Below, one piece after another: positions 23,177 through 31,389 of a DNA stretch of 44,290 bases. Every line of letters starts with the position of its first letter. Position 1 is the first letter of the stretch. The notes under the pieces are model-generated. The model searched no databases, had not been told where the DNA came from, and saw nothing but the letters and a program-made list of their open reading frames with translations. This DNA is from Proteobacteria bacterium UBA1844 (GTDB taxonomy: Bacteria; Pseudomonadota; Gammaproteobacteria; Steroidobacterales; Woeseiaceae). Location: the NCBI GenBank assembly GCA_002338615.1, contig DDIS01000130.1, positions 11,370-55,659 on the forward strand. The letters are read 5' to 3'. Position numbers and translations under genes: made by a program.

Positions 23177-24520
23177 TCAGTTCCTGCTAACCGCAAGATT
23201 AGCACTTGCCGCGAAAGCATCCAGGCTGTCGGTCAGGATAGCGAGGATCTCGTCGAGCTCCGCATCCGTGACGATGAGCGGCGGGCAAACCATGAAGTGA
23301 TCGCCTACAATACCTCCGCGGGTGCGCCGTGAATAGATGATCAGCCCACGACTATAGGCCTCCTCGACAAGTTTGATGTGGGCGTTGAGCTCTGCAGGCA
23401 ATGGCTCCATCGTGGTGCGATCCGCTACCAGTTCGAAGGCCAGTAACAAGCCCTTGCCGCGTACGTCGCCGATAAAAGGGTAACGGTCCATCAGGCCCGC
23501 CAGCATGGATTTCAAGCGCGCACCCTGCTCCGCCGCACGCCCAGCCAGATTGTTCTCAAGCACTTCGTCGAGCACTGCGACGCCGGCTGCGCAAGCCAGT
23601 GGATTGCCCGCATAGGTATAGCCATGCGCAAAGCCGCCGCTGGCCAGCACTGCATCGACGATTTTGCGGTCCGCGGCCATCGCGCCCAGCGGCGCGTAGC
23701 CGGCTGCAAAACCCTTGGCCATCGCGATGATATCCGGCTGCAGGTTCCAGTGCTCGGAGGCAAGAAAACGACCCGTACGGCCGGCCCCTGTCATGACTTC
23801 GTCGGCGATCAACAGGATGCCATATTCCTTGCAGATCGCCGAGATTTCGCGGTACCAGCTGTCCGGCGCAACCAGTGCACCTGTCGATGCGCCACCAACG
23901 GGCTCCATGATAAATGCGAGGACACTGCCCGGCCCTTCTTCCTCGATCTTGTCGCGCAATAGCTTCGCGTAGCGCAAGCCCCGCTCTTCGAGTGTCAGCT
24001 CATCCCTGTCGAGATAGCAGGTGGGGGCCGATATCTTCGGCATCACGCGAATCATGGCGCGGAACGGTTCGACGAACTGGTGCATACCGGTAACAGCAAC
24101 GGCGCCGAGCGTCGATCCGTGATACGAAGGGAACAGGGAAATAACTTTCCAGCGCTCGCGTTGGTCCGTCACGTAGGCATACTGACGCGCGAGTTTCAAA
24201 GCACTTTCAACGGCTTCGGAACCGCCGGATACAAGAAAAATCCGGTCGAGTCCGGGCGGCATCAACGACGCGGTCATCGTTGCCAGGTTCTCCGCCGCAT
24301 CGTTCTCAAAGTGCAGGCGGTACGCAAACGTGGCCGAATCCATTTGTTTTTTCATTGCTGCCAGTACGCGCGGATTCGAGTGCCCGATGTTCGACACCAT
24401 CGGCCCGCTGGAAGCGTCGATATAGCGTTTACCGTCGACGTCCCACAGGTAGATTCCCTCGGCGCGCCCAACGCGAGGGCGGCGGTTCCCTGTCTGGTAA
24501 AAGAGGTGGCTTTTGTGCAT
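23177..24520 (-). CDS. Class III (omega-amino) PLP-dependent aminotransferase
   Basis: 447 residues. Transfers an amino group from an omega-amine or beta/gamma-amino acid to a keto acid. Fold type I features in order: YLWDVDGKRYIDASSG near the N terminus, LVSGGSEAVESALKLAR (phosphate loop), YHGSTLGAVAVTG, PVGGASTG, LLIADEVMTGAGRTG (PLP pyridine Asp), and AMAKGFAAGYAPLGA with the Schiff-base lysine. The frame is open to 24724, but those extra 68 residues lie over the upstream gene and are non-homologous; ATG at 24520 begins the known family N terminus. The gap to the sulfotransferase gene is 13 bp, and another 13 bp leads to BKACE. Substrate could be putrescine, beta-alanine, taurine or similar. 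Confidence 0.93.
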   Translation of the reverse strand: MHKSHLFYQTGNRRPRVGRAEGIYLWDVDGKRYIDASSGPMVSNIGHSNPRVLAAMKKQMDSATFAYRLHFENDAAENLATMTASLMPPGLDRIFLVSGGSEAVESALKLARQYAYVTDQRERWKVISLFPSYHGSTLGAVAVTGMHQFVEPFRAMIRVMPKISAPTCYLDRDELTLEERGLRYAKLLRDKIEEEGPGSVLAFIMEPVGGASTGALVAPDSWYREISAICKEYGILLIADEVMTGAGRTGRFLASEHWNLQPDIIAMAKGFAAGYAPLGAMAADRKIVDAVLASGGFAHGYTYAGNPLACAAGVAVLDEVLENNLAGRAAEQGARLKSMLAGLMDRYPFIGDVRGKGLLLAFELVADRTTMEPLPAELNAHIKLVEEAYSRGLIIYSRRTRGGIVGDHFMVCPPLIVTDAELDEILAILTDSLDAFAASANLAVSRN

Positions 24521-24533
24521 CAGGCTAACTCGC

Positions 24534-26186
24534 TCAGTTGACTGGATATCGCCCGAGCAACGGCCCCAGCGCGTCCCTGAGTGGTCCGAGATGTCGTTCG
24601 TAATTGCGCCATTGCTCGAGACCTTCTGTATAGACGGGTTGGCGTACCTGCTCGGAACTCGGCGTGCGAACCGCCCGTTGCGTCTCGTAAAAGCGCAGGC
24701 ATTGTTCCTCGAAATCGAGCCCACAATAATTTAGAAGTCGACGAACCTGGTTCTCGGTATCGCTGACCATGTCTTCGTAACGGACGCGCAAGACCCGGTC
24801 AGGCAATACCTCGTCCCAATGGTCCATCAGTTTCACGTAGTCCCTGTAGTAATGCCCAAGATCCGCAAGCTTGTAGGTGAAGCGCTGGCCGTGCGCGAAC
24901 AATTGTTTGAAACAGGAAAAGCCGCCCGCCATCGGGTGACGCCGGGCGTCGATGATTTTTGCGTTGGGCAGGATCAGGTGAATAAGACCGATATGCTTGA
25001 AGTTGTTCGGCATCTTGTCGATAAAGTACGGTGCATCCGCGCGTTGTATACGGGTCGAGTCGATGTAGCCCTTACCGAGATCTGCAATCGCTTCGGCGGA
25101 CAGACTGGTCAGAATCTCCGGATAGGACGATGCCGGATTGCTGCGCGACTTCTTGCCAAGACGCCGTGCAATCGCAATGATATCGGGCAGTTCGGTAGTG
25201 CCATCAACTTCAGAATGACTGGCGAGAATTTGCTCAAGCAGGGTCGATCCCGCGCGTGGTAATCCGACGATGAAAATGGGGTCGGGCACCGAGTGCCCCC
25301 AGCCTTGCCGCGCCGCAAAAAACGTCGCGTCGAGTGTCTTGATCTGCCGCGCAGTATCGAACACGTTTATCTTGGGGTTGTATCGGTGCCGCTTGCTGCG
25401 AATCGCGTTGCCTTTTTCGTAGTATCGAAACGACTCGTCAAACTGCTCGCGATCTTCCATTGCTTTGCCAAGCGCAAAATGAAGGTGTGACTGGTCATCC
25501 GGATCGCCCTCTTCATCAACCTGCTGTTGCATATCCGCGATGTCGTTGTCGGTGAAGCGAAAGGTTTTCAGGTTCGCGAGACTCCAGTACGCCTCACCGG
25601 ATTGCGGGCGAAGCTCAATGGCTTTACGGTACGCGGCGACCGATTCGTCCAGGCGACCAACGGTTTTCAACGTGTGGCCGTAGTTCATGTGGGCGCCTGC
25701 TTGTTGCGGATATTTCTCCAGAAACTCCTCCAGCAGGAACAGCGCATCGTAGTGCAGCCCTTTCTGTACCATGAAATTCGCCTGTTGCAGGCGATAATTC
25801 GGATTATCGGGGTCGGCATCGAGGAGCGATTGGATTTCCGCTAATGCTTCGTCGTAGCGTTGTCGTCGTGCCAGCGCCATTGCGTAATCCTGACGTGCGA
25901 GTGCAAATCCCGGCGCAAGCTCGAGGCAGCGTTCCAGCAAGTGAATCGCATCGTCCGGTTGTCCTACCTGCAGTCCGATCTCGGCCAGCAAACGCAACGC
26001 ATTGGGATCGTCAGGGTCTTTCTTCAGTACGTCGCGCGTGAGGCGTTCAGCGTCCGGCAGTTGTTTCATCCGCAAGTGTTCGGCCGCCGTGACCAGCACG
26101 GGGTGACGAAGCCTTGGCGGGCTTGATGCGTCAGAGCCTGTCACTGTTTGTCGTGTTTTCGCCACGATTCTATCCGCTGTCGTCAA
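24534..26186 (-). CDS. TPR-repeat protein with C-terminal PAPS-dependent sulfotransferase domain
   Basis: Up to 550 residues. The N-terminal ~270 residues carry at least five tetratricopeptide units (e.g. DAERLTRDVLKKDPDD, DDAIHLLERCLELAPGF, ESVAAYRKAIELRPQS). The C-terminal ~270 residues form a sulfotransferase: PAPS 5'-phosphosulfate loop IVGLPRAGSTLLEQIL, FIDKMPNNFKHIG, and the 3'-phosphate region DARRHPMAGGFSCFKQ. TPR-sulfotransferases of this kind are widespread in marine proteobacteria, often next to TonB-dependent receptors as here; their acceptor is unknown. The farthest start is TTG at 26186; GTG at 26165 is nearly as good. It heads the seven-gene operon and is divergent from the receptor gene. 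Confidence 0.88.
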   Translation of the reverse strand: MTTADRIVAKTRQTVTGSDASSPPRLRHPVLVTAAEHLRMKQLPDAERLTRDVLKKDPDDPNALRLLAEIGLQVGQPDDAIHLLERCLELAPGFALARQDYAMALARRQRYDEALAEIQSLLDADPDNPNYRLQQANFMVQKGLHYDALFLLEEFLEKYPQQAGAHMNYGHTLKTVGRLDESVAAYRKAIELRPQSGEAYWSLANLKTFRFTDNDIADMQQQVDEEGDPDDQSHLHFALGKAMEDREQFDESFRYYEKGNAIRSKRHRYNPKINVFDTARQIKTLDATFFAARQGWGHSVPDPIFIVGLPRAGSTLLEQILASHSEVDGTTELPDIIAIARRLGKKSRSNPASSYPEILTSLSAEAIADLGKGYIDSTRIQRADAPYFIDKMPNNFKHIGLIHLILPNAKIIDARRHPMAGGFSCFKQLFAHGQRFTYKLADLGHYYRDYVKLMDHWDEVLPDRVLRVRYEDMVSDTENQVRRLLNYCGLDFEEQCLRFYETQRAVRTPSSEQVRQPVYTEGLEQWRNYERHLGPLRDALGPLLGRYPVN

Positions 26187-26379
26187 CGCCTGCCGCCGCC
26201 GCCATATAACGTCTTGGCATGCCCTGCAACTTAATTACAAGACACCGGTCGCAGTTATACGACGTTTGTGATATCAAAGCTACACGCGGTAGTTTCATCG
26301 TCTCGGCTGGATCGGCTGATTGAACTACCGGCAGTGACGCGAACTTTTTGGTCAATATGCGCCTGGGGGGCAACGGATA
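26187..26379. promoter_or_regulatory. Divergent promoter region of the amine operon and the TonB-dependent receptor
   Basis: A 193-bp gap between two divergent transcription units, so promoters for both must lie here or inside the first codons. I see no convincing -35/-10 pair on either strand and no long inverted repeat. Confidence 0.35.
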
Positions 26380-28728
26380 ATGAAACACTTCGTACGAAAA
26401 CCATTGGTAGAAGCAGTGTCGGCGGTTGTAAGCGGTTCATTGCTTGTATCCATCGTAGCTCTTCCAGCAAATGCGCAAGATCAAAGTAGCAGCGCACTTG
26501 AAGAAATCATCGTTACGGCCCAGAAGCGTACGCAAAACCTGCAAGACGTCGCCGTCTCGGTTCAGGTCCTTGGCAACAAAGAATTGACGCAACTTAATCT
26601 CAACGATTTTGCCGATTATATCGAGTTCTTACCGACAGTCTCGTATATCTCGCAGCGACCCGGCGTTTCGCAACTTTATATGCGCGGCATATCGAGTGGT
26701 GGTGACGGCGTCCATTCAGGCTCGATGCCGAGCGTCGGCGTATACCTCGACGAGCAGCCCGTTACAACGATCAATCGTGTGCTCGATGTGCATGTTTATG
26801 ACATCGACCGGATCGAGACGTTGGCTGGCCCGCAAGGTACGTACTACGGCGCGAGCAGCCAGGCCGGCACCATGCGCATCATTACGAACAAACCAAAAAT
26901 AGGTGAGTTCGAAGCAGGTGTCGATGGCAGCGCGGAAACGCTGAATAAAGGCGGCGCTGGCTATACGGTCGAGGGCTTCGTCAACATTCCGGTCAACGAC
27001 ATCATGGCGTTGCGCCTGGTCGGCTGGTACGTCGATTCGCCAGGCTACATAGACAATGTTCTGCGACCGGTCACTTTTCACGGCGTTGGCATCACCAAGA
27101 CCAATAGCGATCTCGTGGAGGATGACTACAATACCTCGACCAGCGTCGGCATGCGTGGCGCGCTCAAGATCGACTTGAACGATAACTGGACCGTGACGCC
27201 CGGACTGATGGTACAGAATCAGGATACCGATGGCGACTTCGCTCACGATCCGGAAGACGTCGGCGACCTGCAGACAGCGCGCTACTTTCCCGATTCCTAC
27301 GATTACGACTGGTACCAGGCATCAGTAACCCTGGAAGGTCAGATTGGCAACATGGACCTCGTCTACGCCGGTGCTTACTTCGATATGAATCAGGACAGTA
27401 TCGACGACTACACTCACTACGCTCAGTACCTCGACAACTATTACGGATACTACGGCGGTTGTTACCACTATGATTCGTCCGGTCTGAATTGCACAGACCC
27501 CAGCCAGTTCATCGATTCGGACGAGGTGTTCACGAAGCAGAGCCATGAACTACGACTGCAATCGCCGGGAGACCAGCGTTTTCGCTGGATGGTCGGCGCT
27601 TTTTATCAGAGCCAGGAACACGATTTCGATCTGCAATGGCATGTACCCGACCTGGATCCACTGCTGACTGTCGTAGAAGGCCAGCAGACCGTCTATCAAA
27701 CCAAGCAAATCCGCAAAGATCGCGACACGGCTTTGTTCGGCGAGGTAAGTTTCGACGTTACCGAAAAATTGTCGGTGACAGGAGGCATTCGATTTTATGA
27801 CTTCGATAATTCGCTGTATGGCTTCACGGGTAGCCTCGGTGCATGCCTGGACGCCAACGATGTGCCGCAATTCCCGTGCTTTGATCACCCGAACATCAGC
27901 GACGATTCGAAAGGCGACGGCAATACACCAAAGCTCACCGTCAACTATCATTTAACAGACGACAGGATGGTCTACGCCACCTATTCGGAGGGTTTTCGCG
28001 CAGGCGGCGTTAACCGCTCCACGGCCGCCGGTTTGCCCACGTACAAACCGGACTATGTGGAAAACTACGAGATCGGTTGGAAAACGATGTGGCTCGATGG
28101 CCGGCTGCGGTTCAACGGCGCCGCGTATCACCTCAACTGGATCGATTTCCAGTTTGCATTCCTCGACTTCGCTGTATCGCAACTGACCATTATTCAGAAT
28201 ATCGGCCAGGCCGAAACCAACGGTGCCGAGTTCGACCTCGTATATGCGGCCACGAGTGATCTCACCTTGTCTCTGTCCGGCTCCTACAACAATGCCGAAC
28301 TCAAACAACCTTACTGGCGTAACACCGACGAGCAGGAGCAAGGTTTGCCGCCACGCGCCGCGGCAGGTACCGAAATGCCCTTCGTACCTGAGTTCCAGGG
28401 TACCGCGATTGGTCGTTACAACTTCGACATCGGAAGCATGCCGCTTTACGTGCAAGCGGCCGTGGCCTATACGGGAGACTCCTGGAGCAACCTGGAAACT
28501 GACCTCAGGGAGAAACAGGCTTCGTACACGATTGTGAATCTCGCGACCGGTATTGAAGGCGATCAATGGTCATTGGACCTGTTTATCGACAACGCAACTG
28601 ACGAGCGCGCCGAGATCATCAGGTATAACTCGAACTATTTTGATCCTTACAATGAGATCATTGAAGATTCGAACATTACCGTGAACAGACCGCGCAGTAT
28701 TGGCTTGCGCTACGGCCATCGATTCTGA
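26380..28728 (+). CDS. TonB-dependent outer-membrane receptor
   Basis: 782 residues. Imports large or scarce solutes across the outer membrane with energy from TonB-ExbBD. The signal peptide ends near ALPANAQ. The plug domain starts with the TonB-box-like ALEEIIVTAQKRTQNLQDV, followed by LYMRGISSGGDG, VGVYLDEQPVT and the IDRIETLAGPQGTYYGASSQAGTMRIIT block. The rest is the 22-strand barrel, ending in an aromatic C terminus (LRYGHRF). The plug style is that of the large FecA/CirA-like receptors common in marine gammaproteobacteria for organic substrates. No iron-siderophore marker gene is nearby. Divergent to the sulfotransferase-aminotransferase operon and followed by a strong terminator. Confidence 0.95.
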   Translation: MKHFVRKPLVEAVSAVVSGSLLVSIVALPANAQDQSSSALEEIIVTAQKRTQNLQDVAVSVQVLGNKELTQLNLNDFADYIEFLPTVSYISQRPGVSQLYMRGISSGGDGVHSGSMPSVGVYLDEQPVTTINRVLDVHVYDIDRIETLAGPQGTYYGASSQAGTMRIITNKPKIGEFEAGVDGSAETLNKGGAGYTVEGFVNIPVNDIMALRLVGWYVDSPGYIDNVLRPVTFHGVGITKTNSDLVEDDYNTSTSVGMRGALKIDLNDNWTVTPGLMVQNQDTDGDFAHDPEDVGDLQTARYFPDSYDYDWYQASVTLEGQIGNMDLVYAGAYFDMNQDSIDDYTHYAQYLDNYYGYYGGCYHYDSSGLNCTDPSQFIDSDEVFTKQSHELRLQSPGDQRFRWMVGAFYQSQEHDFDLQWHVPDLDPLLTVVEGQQTVYQTKQIRKDRDTALFGEVSFDVTEKLSVTGGIRFYDFDNSLYGFTGSLGACLDANDVPQFPCFDHPNISDDSKGDGNTPKLTVNYHLTDDRMVYATYSEGFRAGGVNRSTAAGLPTYKPDYVENYEIGWKTMWLDGRLRFNGAAYHLNWIDFQFAFLDFAVSQLTIIQNIGQAETNGAEFDLVYAATSDLTLSLSGSYNNAELKQPYWRNTDEQEQGLPPRAAAGTEMPFVPEFQGTAIGRYNFDIGSMPLYVQAAVAYTGDSWSNLETDLREKQASYTIVNLATGIEGDQWSLDLFIDNATDERAEIIRYNSNYFDPYNEIIEDSNITVNRPRSIGLRYGHRF

Positions 28729-28790
28729 CCAGGCTACTTTGAACGAAGAATTAGTCGCATACCCCTAAGATTGCTGACAGGCGTAGTATT

Positions 28791-28818
28791 GGCCACGGAT
28801 CCCCGTGGCCATTTTTTT
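28791..28818 (+). terminator. Rho-independent terminator after the TonB-dependent receptor, abutting the next RBS
   Basis: GGCCACGG (28791-28798), loop ATCC, CCGTGGCC (28803-28810), then A and seven T (28812-28818). The T-run is followed directly by the Shine-Dalgarno GGGAG (28819-28823) of the next gene, so it may work as an attenuator between the two genes rather than a full stop. Confidence 0.88.
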
Positions 28819-28830
28819 GGGAGTAGTCAA

Positions 28831-31371
28831 GTGAACAGTCTCAGTCGAGCGGTTGCTGCATTTATTATTGGCACTGCCCTTTCAAGCGGTGCTGCGTGGG
28901 GCGCCAAGCGCACTCCCGTGTTGCAGCAAATCGATGTCCCGCACAACTATTACTATCGCGAAATGTACCTGCCACAAGTCACCAGCGGCCCGAGCTCGCT
29001 TTCCTGGTCGCCAGATGGCAAGTCGCTTGTTTATTCGATGCACGGCAGCCTTTGGCAGCAAGACACTGACTCTGCTGTTGCAAAGCAGTTGACCGCCGGG
29101 GATGGCTACGATTTTCAACCCGACTGGTCGCCCAATGGTGAGCAAATAGCCTTCGTACGTTACAGCAACGACGCGGTTGAGCTTTGGGTGCTTGATATTG
29201 CCACCGGTACAGCACATCCCCTGACAACGGATGGGGCGGTCAACCTTGAGCCGCGCTGGTCGCCGGACGGCGCGCGGCTTGCTTTCGTGTCGACGCGGGG
29301 CACCGGGAAATTTCATATTTTTATTGGCGAGTTATCGGGCACGTCGCTTGCAGCGACGCGTCTTACTGAAGATCGCAGATCATCGGTCGAGCGTTACTAT
29401 TACAGCCCGATTGACCACGAACTGAGTCCCGCCTGGTTGCCCGACGGCAGCGGCATCGTGTATGTCGGCAACCCCGAAACACCCTACGGTACAGGCGATA
29501 TCTGGCAGCGGAAACTCGCGCCCGGCAGTCGCCCGACGCTCGTCCGGCGCGAGGAAACCAGCTGGAAAGCCCGGCCCGACGTGGCCCCGGATGGCAAGCG
29601 CGTTGTCTATGCATCCTACCTTGGCCGCCAGTGGCACCAGCTCTGGGTAACCCGGATTGACGGCGTTGCCGAGCCTTTTCCCCTCACCTATGGCGATTTC
29701 GACATTACCGCTCCGCGCTGGTCGCCCGACGGCAAGTCGCTCGCGTACATCAGCAACGAATCCGGCGATCTCGCCATCCAGATACGGGACTTTGTTGGCG
29801 GCGGCACACGGGATGTGGTCGCGAAGCGCCTTGATTACCTGCGCCCGATGAATACGTTACAGCTGTCACTGGTCGATGAAACCGGGCGGGCAATCCCCGG
29901 CCGCGTCTCCGTCGTTGCGGAAGATGGCCTTAGCTATGCACCGCGCAACGCGTGGCTGCATGCCGACGATGAGTTCGACCGTGAAAAGAATGAGTTTGAG
30001 ACGCGCTATTTTCACAGTGACGGCCAGGCGGAACTCACGGTACCCGAGGGCAAGACGACGATCACGGCATGGTACGGACCGGAGCACGAAGTTGTGCGCT
30101 CAGTCGTACAAGGCAACAGCAAAGAGGTCAAGCTGACAGTAAAGAAACTCGACCTGCCAGCAGAGTGGGACAAGTGGATGAGCGGCGATGTGCACGTGCA
30201 CATGAACTACGGCGGCAGCTATCGCGCGACACCCGAAACCCTGCGCGACCAGGCGCGTGCCGAAGATCTCGATGTCGTATTTAACCTCGTCGTCAACAAA
30301 GAGCAACGCATACCCGATATCGCATATTTTTCGACCGAGCCCGACGAGGTCTCCGACGCGAAGACCCTGTTGCTGCATCAGCAGGAGTTTCATACCAGTT
30401 TCTGGGGCCACATGGGACTGCTGGGCCTCGACGATCATTTCGAGATTCCGGGTTACTCGGCCTATCCGGAAACCGCCGCCGCCAGCCTCTATCCCGACAA
30501 TGCAACGATTTCACGACTCGCGCATGAGCAACACGCACTCGTCGGATACGTGCACCCGTTTCTTGCACCACCGCCGAACCCGGACACGGATGAAACGCTG
30601 ACCAATGCGCTGCCGGTCGACGTGGGGCTGGGGCTTGTTGACTACTACGAGGTCGTTGGATTCGCCGACCATCGCGCTTCGGCACAAGTATGGTATGGCT
30701 TGCTGAATTGCGGCGCTCGTATCGCGGCGGCGGGTGGCACCGACGCGATGAGTAATTACGCATCATTGCGCGGACCGGTCGGCTTGAATCGAACTTATGT
30801 ACGCATCGAAAATCCATCGGCCGCGCCGACGGCGCGCCGGGACGCATGGCTTGCTGCGTTGCAGGCCGGCACATCCATGGCGACCAACGGTCCGCTGCTT
30901 GCTCTCACCGTCGACGGACAACAACCGGGCAGCGAGATACGCCTGGTCGGCGACGAACGGACGCTGGACTACCGCGGCTTCCTGCGTTCTTCGACACCGG
31001 TCAATCACGTCGAGCTCGTCTACAACGGCAAGGTCGTCAAGACCTTCAAACCCGGCAGCAATGGCAGAACTGCGGATATCGAAGGCAGTATTGCTGTTAC
31101 ACAAAGTGGCTGGCTGCTGTTGCGCGCATGGAACGACAGTTCGACCAGCGAGGTGCTGGACATCTATCCCTACGCGACGACCAGCCCGGTGTACCTGACT
31201 GTCGACAACACGAAGCCCCGCTCGCCGGCCGACGCGGATTACTTTCTAAAATGGATTGACCGGATCCGTGAAGTGGCCGCGGCGCACCCTGATTACAATA
31301 GTGCGGCCGAGCGCGCGGCGGTCCTGAAAAACCTCGACGACGCGGAAGCATTCTACAAAGCCTGCCGTTAG
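28831..31371 (+). CDS. Secreted PD40/TolB-like beta-propeller fused to a CehA/McbA-type PHP metallohydrolase domain
   Basis: About 846 residues. I chose GTG at 28831: GGGAG lies seven bases upstream and the product starts with a signal peptide (VNSLSRAVAAFIIGTALSSG). Residues ~40-330 carry about six PD40 repeats (SWSPDGKSLVY, DWSPNGEQIAF, RWSPDGARLAF, RWSPDGKSLAYIS), a TolB-like propeller. From ~450 on there is a PHP-type metal site (SGDVHVHMNYGG, with His-x-His), a second histidine region (HEQHALVGYVHPF) and a late GGTDAMSNYA block, as in CehA/McbA carbaryl-hydrolase-like proteins. The reaction is probably metal-dependent hydrolysis of an ester, amide or phosphoester; the substrate is unknown. 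It lies downstream of the receptor across a terminator, suggesting a linked uptake/hydrolysis pair. Confidence 0.85.
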   Translation: MNSLSRAVAAFIIGTALSSGAAWGAKRTPVLQQIDVPHNYYYREMYLPQVTSGPSSLSWSPDGKSLVYSMHGSLWQQDTDSAVAKQLTAGDGYDFQPDWSPNGEQIAFVRYSNDAVELWVLDIATGTAHPLTTDGAVNLEPRWSPDGARLAFVSTRGTGKFHIFIGELSGTSLAATRLTEDRRSSVERYYYSPIDHELSPAWLPDGSGIVYVGNPETPYGTGDIWQRKLAPGSRPTLVRREETSWKARPDVAPDGKRVVYASYLGRQWHQLWVTRIDGVAEPFPLTYGDFDITAPRWSPDGKSLAYISNESGDLAIQIRDFVGGGTRDVVAKRLDYLRPMNTLQLSLVDETGRAIPGRVSVVAEDGLSYAPRNAWLHADDEFDREKNEFETRYFHSDGQAELTVPEGKTTITAWYGPEHEVVRSVVQGNSKEVKLTVKKLDLPAEWDKWMSGDVHVHMNYGGSYRATPETLRDQARAEDLDVVFNLVVNKEQRIPDIAYFSTEPDEVSDAKTLLLHQQEFHTSFWGHMGLLGLDDHFEIPGYSAYPETAAASLYPDNATISRLAHEQHALVGYVHPFLAPPPNPDTDETLTNALPVDVGLGLVDYYEVVGFADHRASAQVWYGLLNCGARIAAAGGTDAMSNYASLRGPVGLNRTYVRIENPSAAPTARRDAWLAALQAGTSMATNGPLLALTVDGQQPGSEIRLVGDERTLDYRGFLRSSTPVNHVELVYNGKVVKTFKPGSNGRTADIEGSIAVTQSGWLLLRAWNDSSTSEVLDIYPYATTSPVYLTVDNTKPRSPADADYFLKWIDRIREVAAAHPDYNSAAERAAVLKNLDDAEAFYKACR

Positions 31372-31389
31372 CAACGCGACAGGACTCGG

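Noticed and set aside
24521..24724. Extension of the aminotransferase by 68 residues
   Set aside because: It lies over the 3' end of the sulfotransferase gene and is not related to class III aminotransferase N termini.
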